Shown here: positions 27,731 through 36,924 of the stretch, one piece after another
Numbering within the stretch: position 1 is the first letter of the stretch
Layout: the number at the start of each line of letters is the position of its first letter
Assembly (NCBI RefSeq): GCF_004115975.1
Contig: NZ_SDDZ01000015.1
Coordinates: 22,990 to 86,989 of the forward strand
Direction: 5' to 3'
Source: Gelidibacter gilvus
Lineage (GTDB): Bacteria > Bacteroidota > Bacteroidia > Flavobacteriales > Flavobacteriaceae
DNA length: 64,000 nucleotides
The notes under the pieces: generated by a model
What the model was told of the DNA's origin: nothing
Databases searched by the model: none
The model's input: the letters and a program-made list of their open reading frames with translations, nothing else
Program-made: the position numbers and the translations under genes

Positions 27731-28109
27731 AAGGAACATTGCCCCTCTTAAGGTTTTTGTGCAGAAGATGAAATTCTTGTGGTTTGTAGTTCAGAATGTG
27801 CGTAAGCCATTCTAGGAAGTTAAAATTATGGCGTAAACAGATATTTATTTTAACCGATTCTCAATTTTCGGTGACACTTGATATCACAAAATAGATGCTA
27901 TAAGACAGCTTCATGATCTTGCAAGATAAAGAAGGTTCAAACTTAAATTTGTTCAAACGTAATCACTTAATGAGGTGATTTAACTTTTTTGAATATTTTT
28001 ATTTTTGAATATTTTTAGTCCCAAGACGGTAATTTAAAAAATAACAACAAGCACCATGGAAGAGTTCACTTTGTAGTCATGTTCACTCATCCATCTTAAA
28101 TTGGTATTC
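27731..28109. other. Intergenic region, 379 bp
   Basis: No gene seen. A small hairpin (AATCAC 27961-27966 with GTGATT 27975-27980) followed by TTTAACTTTTTT could be a weak plus-strand terminator. It runs into a direct repeat of TTTTTGAATATTTTTA (27985-28017). Confidence 0.4.
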
Positions 28110-29213
28110 CTAGTCAGAATCGGTTTCTTTGACTTTAAAGTTTTTGAGTTTAAACCGAACAATATCACCTGGTTTCCACGTTTGAACTGAAGATTTCAAT
28201 AAAATAGTCTGCGTATCATCCATCGCTTCTCCCTTACAGTCTTTGATACAACTTGTACATCGATTACAACACACTTTTAATTGCATATGATCGCCTAGGT
28301 ACATACATTGTTCCACCATCCCACAGAGATGTGGCTCTTCGGCATTACAAAAATCGGTTTCCTCGGCTCTGAAAAAGAGATTCACCTTATCGCGATTTAC
28401 GGATAATGGACAATCCTTGGGACCGGATACAAATCCGAATGGCGTTTTAAATCCGCCTGGTGCCACCGTAGCCACAACGTTATTCGATTTTCCAAAAAGC
28501 TCAGCAACATAGGAAGAGTTTGGATTATTGTATAAATTATCAGGAGTATCCAGCTGTAATAATTTCCCGTTAAGCATAACGGCAATTTTATCTGCAGTAG
28601 AAAAAGCATCCTTGGTATCGTGTGTCACCAAAATGGCCGTAATCCCCATGGCTTTGATGATCTGTCTTACCTCCTCACGCACTTGGTCACGCAGGATGGT
28701 ATCTAAATTACTGAAAGGTTCGTCCATCAATAACAGCTCTGGTCGTGGTGCAAGTGCTCTGGCCAGTGCCACGCGCTGCTGTTGTCCACCAGAAAGTTGA
28801 TGCGGGTATTTTTTAACGTCTTCTTTTAATCCGGTCAGTTTTATAGTTTCATGAACACGTTGCTCGGTCTCTTTTTTATTTAGCCCTTTTAATCCAAAAG
28901 CAACATTTTCAAAAATGGTCAGATGTGGAAACAATGCATAATCCTGAAAAACCATTCCGGTTTTCCGTTTATTGGTCGGCAAGGATTTTCGTCCGCTCAC
29001 AATCACTTCACCACCCAATTCAATAGATCCCGAATTAGGATGCTCCAATCCTGCGATTAAGCGCAACAAGGTTGTTTTCCCTGAACCGCTTTCGCCAACA
29101 AGTGCCAATATCTCACCTTTTTCCAATGAAAAAGACACCCCATCCACCGCATAGGTGTCGGCATTCCGATATCGTTTACTAATATTATTTAATTCAATAA
29201 TCGCCATGTTCAT
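28110..29213 (-). CDS. fbpC: Ferric-iron-type ABC transporter ATPase with a Cys-rich C-terminal domain
   Basis: 367 aa. The nucleotide-binding domain has Walker A GESGSGKTT, Q-loop (VFQDYALFPHLT), signature LSGGQQQR, Walker B ELLLMDEP and switch His (VTHD). The C-terminal TOBE-like regulatory region (from about 245) is odd: eight cysteines (289, 297, 303, 315, 316, 319, 322, 326) fall within 38 residues, including CCNRCTSC and IKDC. This pattern looks like a metal or Fe-S site and is not part of the standard FbpC/PotA TOBE domain as I know it. The gene follows fbpB by 85 bp, and fbpA-fbpB-fbpC form one minus-strand operon. The likely transport substrate is Fe(III). The cluster could sense iron or redox state and gate ATP hydrolysis (inference). 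Confidence 0.88.
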   Translation of the reverse strand: MNMAIIELNNISKRYRNADTYAVDGVSFSLEKGEILALVGESGSGKTTLLRLIAGLEHPNSGSIELGGEVIVSGRKSLPTNKRKTGMVFQDYALFPHLTIFENVAFGLKGLNKKETEQRVHETIKLTGLKEDVKKYPHQLSGGQQQRVALARALAPRPELLLMDEPFSNLDTILRDQVREEVRQIIKAMGITAILVTHDTKDAFSTADKIAVMLNGKLLQLDTPDNLYNNPNSSYVAELFGKSNNVVATVAPGGFKTPFGFVSGPKDCPLSVNRDKVNLFFRAEETDFCNAEEPHLCGMVEQCMYLGDHMQLKVCCNRCTSCIKDCKGEAMDDTQTILLKSSVQTWKPGDIVRFKLKNFKVKETDSD

Positions 29214-29298
29214 TCATTTTTTCTGCTTTTGCGTTTGATAAGACGTGCTCTATCTTACCGTTTGACTTCAAAAGCTATTGATCTTCATATATCACTCC

Positions 29299-30924
29299 TC
29301 ATTTTTTTCTACTGATCATATTATTCAACACTATAATTGGTATCACCCCAGTTAAAACTACTACTAGGGAAGCGTTTGCCGATTCCGCTATCATCTCATT
29401 GGTTGCCATATCAAAGGCTTTGGTCGCCAAGGTATGGAAGTTGAAAGGTCGCAAGATCAAGGTCAGCGGCAGTTCCTTTAAAATGTCTACAAAGGCCAAC
29501 AAAACTGCTCCCGCTATACTGTTCCTTATCAAAGGTAAGTCTATTTTCCATAAGGTCCTTAAAGGCGAAGCACCCAAGGATCGTGCCACCTCATTTACCG
29601 AGGCTCCCGTTTTCTGAAATCCTGCGTCAATAGCATTATAGCCAACAGCCATAAACCGAACAATATACGCCACCACTAAGATAAACAATGTTCCTGACAA
29701 AATCATCCCAATATTATTGGAAAGCGCCCAATTGATCTTGCGATCGAGGCCCATCATCGGAATCATCACTCCTACTGCAATAACCGCACCAGGGATAGCA
29801 TAACCCAACGACGCTGTTCTAGCAATATGTTTGGTCCATTTCAGCGGACTTAGGCGAATGGCATACAACAGAAATATAGAGATCACCGCAATGGCCACCG
29901 CAGAACCAATCGCTAGAGAAAAACTCCTAAAAATTAAAATTCCAAATTCAGAATCCACAACATTACGCCAAGTCAGGGAAACCCAATAAAAAAGTTGCAA
30001 GAGCGGAAAAATAAAGCTGATCAGCAAAACGGTTAGGCAAAGTACCATATATAACCGTCGTGTACTTTTCCGCTTAGGTCTGATTCTTAGTGCTGGTTTA
30101 GAACTTCCACTGCCTGCATTCCAATTCCGACTCCCTCTTTGGATATTTTCCAACCAGATCAACGCTAAAACAATCAACGTCAAGATTGCAGAAAGATAAA
30201 TTGCCGTATTGATATCTCCAAAAGAAAACCAGGCTCTAAAAATCCCAGACGTAAACGTATCTACTCCAAAGTATTTTACCGTGCCGTAATCATTCAGAAC
30301 TTCCATGCCCACCAGTGCAATGCCTCCAGCAACTGCCGGTCTCGCCATAGGCAACGCAATCTTGGTGAACATGCGCATCCGATTGCTTCCCAAAAGAAAA
30401 GCAGCTTCTTGCATGGCGCCGGATTGTCGTGTAAAAGACGTCCTACAGATCACATATACATAAGGAAACAAACTTATGGAAAGTATAAAAATTGCTCCGG
30501 GCATATTCATGATATCGACAATGGCGCCTTTAAAATGGATGTCAAAATTATTCCGCAAAAACGCCTGAACCGGTCCAGTATATTCCAAAATGCCCACATA
30601 ACTGTACGCCATCATATACGATGGAAAAGCGAGCGGCAGAATTAAAAGCCACTCAAAATACTTACGACCTGGAAAATCATACACTGAAACTAACCAGGCC
30701 ATACTGACACCAATAAGAAAGGTAAAGATACCTACGCCGAGCAGCAAAAGAAAAGAATTGGTAAAATAAGAAGGCAATAATGTGGACGCAATATGTCCCC
30801 AATGCTCTCCAGGCTTATCGAAAAGCTTGATCACAATAGTGAAGACGGGAGTTAATACTAAAAGTAGTATTACAATTGCCCCACCCGTCCACTTATTCCA
30901 CCAGTAGGTGGTTTTTTTTGCCAT
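29299..30924 (-). CDS. fbpB: Ferric-iron-type ABC transporter permease (two fused permease domains)
   Basis: 541 aa. Two homologous halves of about six helices each are separated by a basic cytosolic linker (about 270-295). Each half has the binding-protein-dependent permease EAA-type loop: EAAFLLGSNRMRMFTKIALPMARPAVAGG in the first and EVARSLGASPLRTLWKIDLPLIRNSIAGA in the second, which contact the ATPase. This two-in-one layout is the FbpB/SfuB type. It lies 59 bp downstream of the binding-protein gene. Confidence 0.9.
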   Translation of the reverse strand: MAKKTTYWWNKWTGGAIVILLLVLTPVFTIVIKLFDKPGEHWGHIASTLLPSYFTNSFLLLLGVGIFTFLIGVSMAWLVSVYDFPGRKYFEWLLILPLAFPSYMMAYSYVGILEYTGPVQAFLRNNFDIHFKGAIVDIMNMPGAIFILSISLFPYVYVICRTSFTRQSGAMQEAAFLLGSNRMRMFTKIALPMARPAVAGGIALVGMEVLNDYGTVKYFGVDTFTSGIFRAWFSFGDINTAIYLSAILTLIVLALIWLENIQRGSRNWNAGSGSSKPALRIRPKRKSTRRLYMVLCLTVLLISFIFPLLQLFYWVSLTWRNVVDSEFGILIFRSFSLAIGSAVAIAVISIFLLYAIRLSPLKWTKHIARTASLGYAIPGAVIAVGVMIPMMGLDRKINWALSNNIGMILSGTLFILVVAYIVRFMAVGYNAIDAGFQKTGASVNEVARSLGASPLRTLWKIDLPLIRNSIAGAVLLAFVDILKELPLTLILRPFNFHTLATKAFDMATNEMIAESANASLVVVLTGVIPIIVLNNMISRKK

Positions 30925-30983
30925 TTAATTGTGCTAATCAATGATTTGATCTTCTGTACGAAGGTCAAAATTTAATATAATTT

Positions 30984-32015
30984 TTATTTCCAGCCAGCCT
31001 CATCAAAAATCTTAACTGCCTTGCTGTTATTTTCTCCAAGCTTATAAAGCTCCACAGGATCTGCCTTAAAATCTCCCCAGGTTTTTAAAATCGATGCTTT
31101 GGTAGCTTTCGGATTGATTGGGTATTCATAGTTAATATTGGCCAAGACTTGCTGTGCCTCTGCCCCTGAAAGAAACTCCATGAGCTTAATGGCATTATCC
31201 TTATTTGGTGCGTATTTAGTCACGCCTATGCCACTCACATTGACGTGTGTGCCTCTTCCATCTTGATTTGGAAAAATAATGCCCACACTCTCGCCTGCTT
31301 TACGCTCTTCAACATTCTCATCGTTGAGCATCAATCCTATATAATAGGTATTTACCACGGCAATATCACCTTCACCAGAAGCTACTGCCTTGACTTGGTC
31401 ACGATCACTCCCTTTTGGGTTTCTAGCCATATTAGCTACAACACCTTCTGCCCACTCCCTGGCCTTTTCTTCGCCATCGGCCAAGATTATGGAAGCCAAC
31501 AATGATTGGTTATAAACATTTTCTGAAGAACGAATCACAATTTTACCTTTCCACTTTGGATCTGCTAAATCTTCATAGGTTTTAATGTCTTCCGGATTTA
31601 CCCGGTCTTTCGCATATGCAATAATTCTTGCGCGGTAAGTCATCCCGTACCAATAGCCTTGTTTTTCCCGAAACTCAGGTGCGATATTGGCTTCGAGTAT
31701 TTCAGATCGAACAGGCTGTAATAAGTCTTTTGATTGCGCGCGATAAAGTCGTCCCGCATCAACAGTAATAAGGATGTCCGCACTAGAATTTTCTCCTTCC
31801 GTTTCAAGACGTTGAATCAATTCGTCGGCACTGGCATTTACGATATTGACCTTAATACCGGTCTCTTCGGTAAATTTGTTAAAAAGTTCGTCATCGGCCT
31901 TATAATGTCTATGTGTATAGACATTGACCTCTTGTGTTTTTGTTGAAGAATCACCACATGCCACGATTAAAGTCATCAGGCAAATTATAAATCCGAGTTT
32001 TAGGAAATTACTCAT
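30984..32015 (-). CDS. fbpA: Ferric-iron-type ABC transporter substrate-binding lipoprotein
   Basis: 343 aa from the ATG at 32015. An in-frame ATG at 32075 would put 20 non-signal residues ahead and overlap the promoter, so it is rejected. The signal ends in LIVACG with the lipid-modified Cys about 20 residues in. The mature part is a bilobed solute-binding protein of the FbpA type (VNVYTHRHYKADDELFNKFTEETGIKVNIV; KGKIVIRSSENVYNQSLLASI; VVNTYYIGLML with tandem Tyr, as used in Fe(III) coordination). It captures iron in the periplasm for the permease and ATPase encoded downstream. Confidence 0.88.
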   Translation of the reverse strand: MSNFLKLGFIICLMTLIVACGDSSTKTQEVNVYTHRHYKADDELFNKFTEETGIKVNIVNASADELIQRLETEGENSSADILITVDAGRLYRAQSKDLLQPVRSEILEANIAPEFREKQGYWYGMTYRARIIAYAKDRVNPEDIKTYEDLADPKWKGKIVIRSSENVYNQSLLASIILADGEEKAREWAEGVVANMARNPKGSDRDQVKAVASGEGDIAVVNTYYIGLMLNDENVEERKAGESVGIIFPNQDGRGTHVNVSGIGVTKYAPNKDNAIKLMEFLSGAEAQQVLANINYEYPINPKATKASILKTWGDFKADPVELYKLGENNSKAVKIFDEAGWK

Positions 32016-32041
32016 TATGTTTAGTGTTTTGATTTGATTTG

Positions 32042-32072
32042 CAAAGGTAATCTTATTTAGACTTATTACAAA
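32042..32072 (-). promoter_or_regulatory. Bacteroidota-type promoter of the fbpABC operon
   Basis: On the minus strand TTTG (32069-32072) and TACCTTTG (32042-32049) are separated by exactly 19 bp, matching the Bacteroidota sigma consensus TTTG-N19-TAnnTTTG. The ATG at 32015 is 26 bp beyond the -7 element. TTTAGACTT on the plus strand (32056-32064), between the two elements, could be half of a metal-regulator site (weak). Confidence 0.75.
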
Positions 32073-32140
32073 CAAGAAATAAAACGAACATTTCCAGGTA
32101 TGGCTTTAAGACGAAATTATTCTTTGAAAATAGCTGAAAA

Positions 32141-33043
32141 TCAAGATTTTAATGGCTTACTTTTTTTTCGAAAATTGATCATGACTACTGCAAATAAAAT
32201 AATAACAATTCCCAGCCACTGTAAGTTGCTAATCTCCTCATTTAAGACCCAATACGCACTAAGGACAGAAATAGGTATTTCCAAAGCGGCAATAATACTT
32301 CCCAGACCTGTTCCTATTACTGGAAACCCTTTATTGAATAAAACTGGTGGTAGAATAGTTCCGAAACAGCCCAGAAAAACGCCCCAGGTTATCAAAATAG
32401 TCCAATTAAATTCTTGCAGAATTTGAACATTCCAAAATAGTACAATGACAATGAGCCCTCCATACACCAGGTATTGGCTCCGTACAAGATTAGACAACTG
32501 CAGCCCGACCCGACTCGTGCCGTACATCATTCCTGTAAATGACATGGCCGCCAACAGACCAAAGCCGATGCCTTTAAAATTAAGCTCCATGTCGGTCTCA
32601 AAGATTTTCGCGGCCAACACGGTTCCCACAATAGCCACAAACGCACCAAGTATTTTTCCTTTATTGACCAACGCACGTGCGGTAAAAAACTCCAATACCA
32701 CCCCCATCCAAATCGTCTGCATCAACAGTATAATTCCGACAGATACGGGCACATATTGAATGGATAAATAATAAAAACTACTGGTTAACCCAGAGAAACC
32801 TCCAAACAGCATCAATTGAATTTTGGGATGAAGTGACTTGTTTTCAGATTGAGGGGTTTCCGATTTTTTGGAAAACAAAAAAACCAACACACTCAACACA
32901 ATAGCTCCAAACAAGTATTGGGAAAAAGCAAGACCAGCCGTACCAATGCCCTGATTATTGGCATATTTTACGAAGGTTGCCAAAACACCGTAGCTGGTTG
33001 CGCCAATAGCAACATATAAAACACTTTTTAGCTGAACATTCAT
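32141..33043 (-). CDS. EamA/DMT-superfamily transporter
   Basis: 300 aa, about ten hydrophobic helices in two EamA repeats (first: LYVAIGATSYGVLATFVKYANNQG; second from about residue 155: FKGIGFGLLAAMSFTGMMYGTSRV and ending NEEISNLQWLGIVIILFAVVMI). DMT proteins export metabolites or amino acids or import nucleotide sugars; no substrate can be assigned. It is convergent with nothing and lies just upstream of fbpA, 65 bp beyond its promoter. A TAGATTTG (-7-like) at 33100-33107 on the minus strand could drive it. Confidence 0.85.
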   Translation of the reverse strand: MNVQLKSVLYVAIGATSYGVLATFVKYANNQGIGTAGLAFSQYLFGAIVLSVLVFLFSKKSETPQSENKSLHPKIQLMLFGGFSGLTSSFYYLSIQYVPVSVGIILLMQTIWMGVVLEFFTARALVNKGKILGAFVAIVGTVLAAKIFETDMELNFKGIGFGLLAAMSFTGMMYGTSRVGLQLSNLVRSQYLVYGGLIVIVLFWNVQILQEFNWTILITWGVFLGCFGTILPPVLFNKGFPVIGTGLGSIIAALEIPISVLSAYWVLNEEISNLQWLGIVIILFAVVMINFRKKSKPLKS

Positions 33044-33466
33044 ATTAAAAAAACAAATGGATTAATGGTTTATTTCACCTCTTGCGAAACTTGCGCTGGC
33101 AAATCTAAACAATCAGCCAAACTTTTCTTCAGGAATCTTATGAACCTTAAAACCGATTCATTTCAAAATAAATAACATTCAACTGAATTGCTCAACTCAG
33201 AAATGATAAACAGAAACAAACGATTTTAATGCAATTTGGAGACCTATATAATCTAAAAAATTGCTTAGTTTAGTGACTGATTATTATCATTCTATCGACT
33301 ACCGCTATCCATTGAAGAATTTCACAAACACAATACATTCACCTTCTTTTAGAAAAAGAAACGATTGGGGCTTTTTAAAACCGACCCGTATTCCAAAGTG
33401 CAGTAACACGTTGTCAGATGATCATATTAATAAAAATAATTTTTTGATGATTTTACACTATAATTC
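33044..33466. other. Divergent intergenic region between EamA and the FAD/ThDP operon
   Basis: 423 bp with no gene. A possible -7 element for the EamA gene is at 33100-33107. At 33378-33389 the 12 bases AAACCGACCCGT are identical to two-thirds of the TetR operator found at 58914-58931 (read on the minus strand), 78 bp ahead of the FAD dehydrogenase start. Confidence 0.45.
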
Positions 33467-35086
33467 ATGAAGGTTCTGACATACGAAAACATCATCGTTG
33501 GCGGTGGTTTGGCAGGAATATCGGCAGCCATTGAGCTTTTAGATAACCATAAAAAAGTGCTTATTATTGAGCGGGATATTGAGGAAAACTTTGGTGGATT
33601 GGCAAAAAAATCATTCGGAGGCATTTTATTTTCTGGCACACCTCAACAACAAAAAGCGGGGATTAAAGATTCCCCCCAACTACTTTACGAGGACTGGATG
33701 CGTTATGGCGCATTCACCGAAACAGAAAGTTTAGGTGCACAGTGGGCCAAGTTTTACTCAGAGCATTCCATTTCCATAATTTACAATTGGCTGGTATCTA
33801 AAAAAGTAGACTTTCTTCCTGTGGTCAATTGGCCAGAACGCGGCATGGATGTCAAAGGAAATTCGGTGCCGAGATGGCATATTACTTGGGGAACGGGCTA
33901 TGATCTCTCGCATAAAGTGACCAATTATTTATTGCATCACCCAAAAAAAGAACTTCTAGAAATAAAGTTTCGACATAAAGTTCAATCCATTATCATCGAA
34001 AACAAAAAAGCCGTAGGCGTTGAAGTTTTAAATGTGTTGACAAATGAAAAATTCAGCATGACCTCAGAAAATATCATCATCGCCTCCGGTGGGATTATGG
34101 GCGGCGATTTAAAATTGGTCAAAAGCCATTGGCATCCCAATCTCAGTACACCACCAGATAGCTTATTGAACGGCTCGCATAAATACGCGGATGGAGCCAT
34201 ACATTTGGATTTAGAAAAAAAAGGCATTCCTTCAACACATCTTAATAAACAATGGCATTATGCTGCCGGAATTCCCGCACCACATCCAGAAGAAGGCAAA
34301 TTTAAAGATGGCTTAAGTTTAGTTCCGGCCCGATCGGCCATTTGGGTCGATGCTACAGGGAAAAGGTTTACGCCACCTCTTGTTGCTTATACAGATACTT
34401 CGTATTTTGTTGAGCACATCCTAAAAACGAAGGAGCAGTATTCGTGGAGTATTATGAATTGGAAAATTGCCATTAAGGAATTGGCCGTTTCAGGTTCTGA
34501 TTATATGACAGCTTTTAGAAATCGGGATAAATTGAGATTGATAAAAGATGTCCTCTTCGGAAACAAGGCCTTGGTAAGTAGATTGATTGAAGAATCGGAC
34601 TGCTTTATTGTTGCCGATACTCTTGACGACTTGGTAAAGAAAATGAATCAGCAAGACCAAAATAATATCGTGGACTTAGAGATTCTTAAAAAGGATTTGA
34701 AAGCCTATGACGACGAAATTGACCGAGGGAAAAAATACTTTAACGATGAACAATTGCGACGGTTGGTGAATTTCAGATTGTACAGAGGCGATAAAATCAG
34801 AACTTCAAAATTTCAAAAGATTTTAGATCCAAAAGCAGGGCCATTGATTGCCGTAAAACAATATATATTAAGTAGGAAAAGTCTGGGAGGTATTCCAACA
34901 AACCTCAACTCACAAGTGATTGATAAGAACGGCGATGTGATCTCCGGATTATACGCGGTAGGCGAATCTGCCGGTTTTGGTGGTGGAGGGATTCATGGAG
35001 ATAGATCTTTGGAAGGGACTTTTTTAGGATCATGTATTTTAACAGGCAGAGTTGCCGGAGCACATATAGCAGGAACAACACTTTAA
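33467..35086 (+). CDS. FAD-dependent dehydrogenase (fumarate reductase/ketosteroid dehydrogenase-like flavoprotein)
   Basis: 539 aa, no signal peptide. An N-terminal FAD-binding Rossmann motif GGGLAG (12-17) is followed by GGLAKKSFGGI, and the C-terminal FAD segment is GLYAVGESAGFGGGGIHGDRSLEGTFLGSCI. The overall layout is that of soluble fumarate-reductase-type flavoproteins (FAD_binding_2 family), often annotated only as FAD-binding dehydrogenases; the substrate is unknown. It is the first gene of a two-gene operon, 14 bp ahead of a ThDP enzyme, which suggests it acts on a precursor or product of that enzyme's 2-keto or 2-hydroxy acid substrate (inference). Confidence 0.85.
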   Translation: MKVLTYENIIVGGGLAGISAAIELLDNHKKVLIIERDIEENFGGLAKKSFGGILFSGTPQQQKAGIKDSPQLLYEDWMRYGAFTETESLGAQWAKFYSEHSISIIYNWLVSKKVDFLPVVNWPERGMDVKGNSVPRWHITWGTGYDLSHKVTNYLLHHPKKELLEIKFRHKVQSIIIENKKAVGVEVLNVLTNEKFSMTSENIIIASGGIMGGDLKLVKSHWHPNLSTPPDSLLNGSHKYADGAIHLDLEKKGIPSTHLNKQWHYAAGIPAPHPEEGKFKDGLSLVPARSAIWVDATGKRFTPPLVAYTDTSYFVEHILKTKEQYSWSIMNWKIAIKELAVSGSDYMTAFRNRDKLRLIKDVLFGNKALVSRLIEESDCFIVADTLDDLVKKMNQQDQNNIVDLEILKKDLKAYDDEIDRGKKYFNDEQLRRLVNFRLYRGDKIRTSKFQKILDPKAGPLIAVKQYILSRKSLGGIPTNLNSQVIDKNGDVISGLYAVGESAGFGGGGIHGDRSLEGTFLGSCILTGRVAGAHIAGTTL

Positions 35087-35100
35087 AACGATAATTTATT

Positions 35101-36828
35101 ATGAAAAAAACAGGCGCGTGGTTACTTGTCAATGCATTAGAGCAATTACCGATATCGCATACATTTGGGATTCCAGGGGTGCACAATACCGAAATTTATG
35201 ATGAGTTGAACAAGTCCTCAAAAATCAAGCCTATTCTGGTCACTCATGAAGGTGGCGGTTCGTTTATGGCCGATGCCGTCAGTAGAACTTCAGATACTAT
35301 CGGCACCATGGTGATTGTACCAGCAGCTGGAGTGACGCATGCGTTAAGCGGGATTGGCGAAGCCTTTTTAGACGGGATTCCTATGCTTGTTATCTCCGGT
35401 GGCATTCGTACTGATGTTGATAAAAGTTATCAGCTCCATGAATGGGATATGCATTCGGTTTTGAGTGGGATTACCAAAAAGACCTATCATATAAAAAACC
35501 ATCAGGAGATCATGCCCAGTGTTTTTGAAGCTTATAATATCGCAATTTCTGGAAATCCCGGTCCTGTTTTTATCGAAATACCCACAAACATTCAAATGTT
35601 CAAAGGTGAAGTTTCAGAGATTCTATCGTATAAAAAACCCGAACTTAAACCAACCGTCACTGCAGCTCAATTGGATGAGGCCATTCGGATCATTTCTGAA
35701 TCTAAAAAAGTTGGCCTGTTTTTAGGATGGGGTGCCAAAGAGGCGACGGCCATAAGTGTAAAAATTGCCGAGCGACTTAATGCTCCTGTATCCACAACCC
35801 TACAAGGATTTAGCGTGTTTCCTGGCGATCACGAATTGTTCACAGGAATGGGTTTTGGTCCTGCATCTGTTCCTGCTTCAGAAAATGCGTTTAAGGATGT
35901 GGATTGTTTAATTGCCGTAGGTACACGGTTTGCAGAAATACCGACCGGAAGTTTTGGTGCGAAAGTCCCTGAAAACCTGATCCATATTGACATCGATAAA
36001 AATGTGTTCGATAAGAATTATAAAAGCAAACTGGCCATACAAGGCGATGCCAAGTTAGTTTTGGGAAGTTTATTGGAAGAACTTAACAATAAGCATATAG
36101 AAAAAACCAATGCTAATTTAATTAGTGCTATTGCCAAGGATAAACAAGCGTATTATAAGGAATGGTCTGATTTTAAATTCGACCGGGTCAATCCTTACCA
36201 TTTTTTCAAGAGTTTAAGAGCGCATCTTGACGATGATGCCATAACTGTTTTAGATGATGGCAATCACACCTTCTTAACGGTAGAGTTATTTCAGAATTTA
36301 AAGAGCAAACATCTAATTAGTCCCACCGACTTCAATTGCATGGGCTATTGTGTACCAGCAGCTATTGGGGCCAAATTTGCCAATCCCAATAAACAAGTGG
36401 TCGGAATTGTAGGTGATGGCGCTTTTTTGATGACCGCACTCGAATTGATGACCGCAAAAAGAAATGAATTGGGAATTGCAATTTTCGTGTTCCATGATGG
36501 AGAACTTTCCCAAATATCCCAAGGCCAAGAAATCCCTTATAATAGAAAAACTGCTACGGTGTTGGGCGACTTCAACATCGATGGCATTGCCCATGCTGTT
36601 GGCGCAGATTATTTGGTGATAGAAAATGACGCGCAGATTGACGACGTAATTAGTACAGCACTGAAAGCGGCACAATTAAATAAAACGGTCATAGTTGACG
36701 TCCATATCGATTATAAAAAACGCACCCGATTTACACAAGGTGTGGTCAAAACAGTTTTAGGGAATTTTCCATTTAATGATAAAGTCCGATTTATTGGCAG
36801 AGCGGTGAAGCGAAAAATTTTAGGGTAG
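35101..36828 (+). CDS. Thiamine diphosphate-dependent decarboxylase/lyase (acetolactate synthase superfamily)
   Basis: 575 aa. An N-terminal pyrimidine-binding domain has the catalytic Glu50 in LVTHEGGGSFMADA. A central domain (about 190-330) has GLFLGWGAKEA. The C-terminal diphosphate-binding domain has GDG (438-440) and, 25 residues later, HDGELSQ in the place of the usual NN. Length and order match acetolactate synthase, benzoylformate decarboxylase and oxalyl-CoA decarboxylase. No regulatory subunit gene follows, arguing against biosynthetic acetolactate synthase. Substrate unknown. A symmetrical terminator follows at 36866-36889. Confidence 0.85.
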   Translation: MKKTGAWLLVNALEQLPISHTFGIPGVHNTEIYDELNKSSKIKPILVTHEGGGSFMADAVSRTSDTIGTMVIVPAAGVTHALSGIGEAFLDGIPMLVISGGIRTDVDKSYQLHEWDMHSVLSGITKKTYHIKNHQEIMPSVFEAYNIAISGNPGPVFIEIPTNIQMFKGEVSEILSYKKPELKPTVTAAQLDEAIRIISESKKVGLFLGWGAKEATAISVKIAERLNAPVSTTLQGFSVFPGDHELFTGMGFGPASVPASENAFKDVDCLIAVGTRFAEIPTGSFGAKVPENLIHIDIDKNVFDKNYKSKLAIQGDAKLVLGSLLEELNNKHIEKTNANLISAIAKDKQAYYKEWSDFKFDRVNPYHFFKSLRAHLDDDAITVLDDGNHTFLTVELFQNLKSKHLISPTDFNCMGYCVPAAIGAKFANPNKQVVGIVGDGAFLMTALELMTAKRNELGIAIFVFHDGELSQISQGQEIPYNRKTATVLGDFNIDGIAHAVGADYLVIENDAQIDDVISTALKAAQLNKTVIVDVHIDYKKRTRFTQGVVKTVLGNFPFNDKVRFIGRAVKRKILG

Positions 36829-36865
36829 AGAATTTATCATAGAAAATTTTACACGGCATAAAAAA

Positions 36866-36889
36866 ACGGTTTAGATCTCACTAAACCGT
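36866..36889. terminator. Bidirectional terminator between convergent genes
   Basis: A perfect 9-bp stem (ACGGTTTAG / CTAAACCGT) with loop ATCTCA, preceded by an A-run and followed by a T-rich stretch, sits between the ThDP enzyme (+) and a Gfo/Idh/MocA gene (-). Confidence 0.85.
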
Positions 36890-36924
36890 CGCTTTATTTG
36901 TAGTTAAAATCTGGTTTTATTATT

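Noticed and set aside
32016..32075. Upstream start for FbpA
   Set aside because: It would place the consensus promoter inside the coding sequence and bury the lipoprotein signal.
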